From: Candidatus Hydrogenedentota bacterium
GTDB taxonomy: Bacteria > Hydrogenedentota > Hydrogenedentia > Hydrogenedentales > GCA-2746185
Reading direction: 5' to 3'
NCBI GenBank assembly: GCA_030123645.1
Contig: JASJYE010000139.1
Span: 1-6,616 of the forward strand
DNA length: 6,616 nucleotides
Below, piece by piece: positions 6,027 through 6,616 of the stretch. Numbering within the stretch: the first letter of the stretch is position 1; the number at the start of each line of letters is the position of its first letter. Under the pieces are notes generated by a model. It made no database searches. It was not told the DNA's origin and saw only the letters and a list, made by a program, of their open reading frames with translations. The position numbers were made by a program, and so were the translations under genes.

Positions 6027-6268
6027 TGAAAGTCTTAACTAATCATCGCCGCACTTTTCAGAGGACTTACTACATGCTTTTTTAGACAGGATTAACAAGA
6101 TGAACATGATTTTTTGTTCTTGCAATTGATCGAATAGAGACTGAAGTTGAATCCTAAGAGAGATTAGGTGATGAAACTACAACGTGAATTCATCGGGGCG
6201 ACGAAGCGGTTCAAATCCTGTTAATCCTGTCTAAAAAAGCCCTTAGATAGAGCCAATATACCTCCAAG
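6027..6268. other. 242-base AT-rich intergenic region between nif3 and tsaE
   Basis: The first 49 bases (6027-6075) hold nothing recognisable. A 5-base AAGTC/GACTT pairing is too weak to be a terminator. Bases 6076-6240 form the inverted-repeat element described separately. The last 28 bases lead into tsaE with no Shine-Dalgarno; TATACC at 6257-6262 is a possible -10 only 6 bases before the ATG, but no -35 is evident. Base composition is clearly more AT-rich than in the flanking genes. Confidence 0.6.
6076..6240. repeat. 165-base element with 26-base terminal inverted repeats (MITE- or intergenic-palindrome-like)
   Basis: The left arm (6076-6101) starts GCTTTTTTAGACAGGATTAA. The right arm (6215-6240) is its reverse complement at 25 of 26 positions; the outer 22 bases are perfect. 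The arms contain tandem 9-base units. Reading inward from the left these are GACAGGATT, AACAAGATG and AACATGATT (6085-6111); from the right they are GACAGGATT and AACAGGATT (6231-6214). The interior of about 113 bases is AT-rich with no open frame. There is a smaller GAACA/TGTTC hairpin at 6102-6119. Pairing ends abruptly at GC on both sides, and no clear target-site duplication flanks it. This architecture fits a non-autonomous mobile element or a dispersed palindromic repeat; copy number elsewhere is unknown. Confidence 0.7.
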
Positions 6269-6616
6269 ATGAATGACCACACCCTCACACTGACAAGCCG
6301 CTCCGAGGACGAAACCGAAGCGCTCGGGAAAACCCTCATGCGCCTTCTGCCCGAAGGCGCCGTCGTCGCATTGCGCGGGGAACTGGGGGCCGGGAAAACG
6401 TGCTTCGTGCGAGGTATGGCCGCCGCCATCGCAGCGGAGGCCGCCGTATCGAGTCCGACCTTCACGATGGTCAACGAATACGAAGGGACGCCAAAGATCT
6501 ATCACCTCGACCTCTACCGCATCTCCGAGCCCCGAGAGGTCATGGATTTGGGCTACGAAGACCTCTTCGATGACCCCGACGGCGTCTGCGTCATCGAATG
6601 GGCCGAACGCGCCGAA
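6269..6616 (+). CDS. tsaE: tRNA t6A synthesis ATPase TsaE (3' end cut off)
   Basis: TsaE is the P-loop ATPase that, with TsaB and TsaD, helps attach the threonylcarbamoyl group to A37 of ANN-decoding tRNAs in bacteria. The 116 visible residues include the Walker A loop RGELGAGKT (36-44), the switch-like SSPTFTMVNEY (61-71), YHLDLYRI (78-85, Asp81) and the Walker B-type strand VCVIEWAER (106-114, Glu110 and Trp111). The family is about 150-160 residues, so some 35-45 C-terminal residues are missing at the window edge. The ATG at 6269 gives a normal N-terminus, MNDHTLTLTSRSEDET. No Shine-Dalgarno is visible, so translation may be leaderless or helped by other means. The gene is separated from nif3 by the inverted-repeat element. 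Confidence 0.95.
   Translation, partial: MNDHTLTLTSRSEDETEALGKTLMRLLPEGAVVALRGELGAGKTCFVRGMAAAIAAEAAVSSPTFTMVNEYEGTPKIYHLDLYRISEPREVMDLGYEDLFDDPDGVCVIEWAERAE

Noticed and set aside
6027..6083. Intrinsic terminator after nif3 using the T6 run at 6078-6083
   Set aside because: The only upstream pairing is AAGTC/GACTT with a 29-base loop ending about 9 bases before the T-run; this is too weak, and the T-run belongs to the inverted-repeat arm.
6211..6505. Minus-strand open frames over the start of tsaE
   Set aside because: They are antisense to the TsaE frame, which shows Walker A and all family motifs; the minus-strand translations show nothing.
1..6616. CRISPR array, tRNA or rRNA gene, prophage or defence system
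   Set aside because: I saw no regularly spaced direct repeats, cloverleaf-like or rRNA-like stretches, or integrase, transposase, nuclease-helicase or toxin-antitoxin genes in either strand.

Overview
This is ordinary bacterial chromosome: compact, GC-rich by eye, with G/C-ending codons, short spacers, overlapping genes and some TTG starts. The sequence alone does not fix the lineage. None of the genes looks phage- or plasmid-derived. I recognise nine protein-coding genes: seven complete, and two cut by the window edges (hisH at the left, tsaE at the right). I see no rRNA, tRNA or CRISPR array.

Left half, minus strand. Reading leftward from about 3316, the order is exodeoxyribonuclease III/AP endonuclease, a PduO-type cobalamin adenosyltransferase homologue, a 305-base spacer, a YfcE/MJ0936-like metallophosphoesterase, hisB (imidazoleglycerol-phosphate dehydratase) and hisH (glutaminase subunit of IGP synthase). 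The nuclease and adenosyltransferase genes are 22 bases apart. The phosphoesterase, hisB and hisH are close enough to be one transcript, and hisB and hisH overlap by 4 bases (ATGA).

Centre. A 163-base divergent intergenic region (3317-3479) carries two back-to-back sigma70-type promoter matches, each with a 17-base spacer. One points left to the nuclease gene and the other right to the next cluster.

Right half, plus strand. A stand-alone LON substrate-binding-domain protein, a Memo-family protein (AmmeMemoRadiSam system protein B) and a Nif3/YqfO-type dinuclear-metal protein are packed with a 1-base gap and then a 1-base overlap, so they are almost certainly one translationally coupled operon. 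Next comes an AT-rich, non-coding 165-base element with 26-base terminal inverted repeats (25/26 matching), built partly from 9-base units. It resembles a MITE or an intergenic palindromic repeat. After it starts tsaE, the ATPase of tRNA t6A synthesis.

The genes serve unrelated housekeeping roles: histidine synthesis, DNA repair, cobalamin, proteostasis-like and metal-binding proteins, and tRNA modification. No defence or secretion system, or other clearly new multi-gene system, is visible. The items most worth a second look are the inverted-repeat element, the substituted active-site positions in the adenosyltransferase homologue, the lon-domain/memo/nif3 operon, and the 305-base spacer with a possible 53-codon small ORF.
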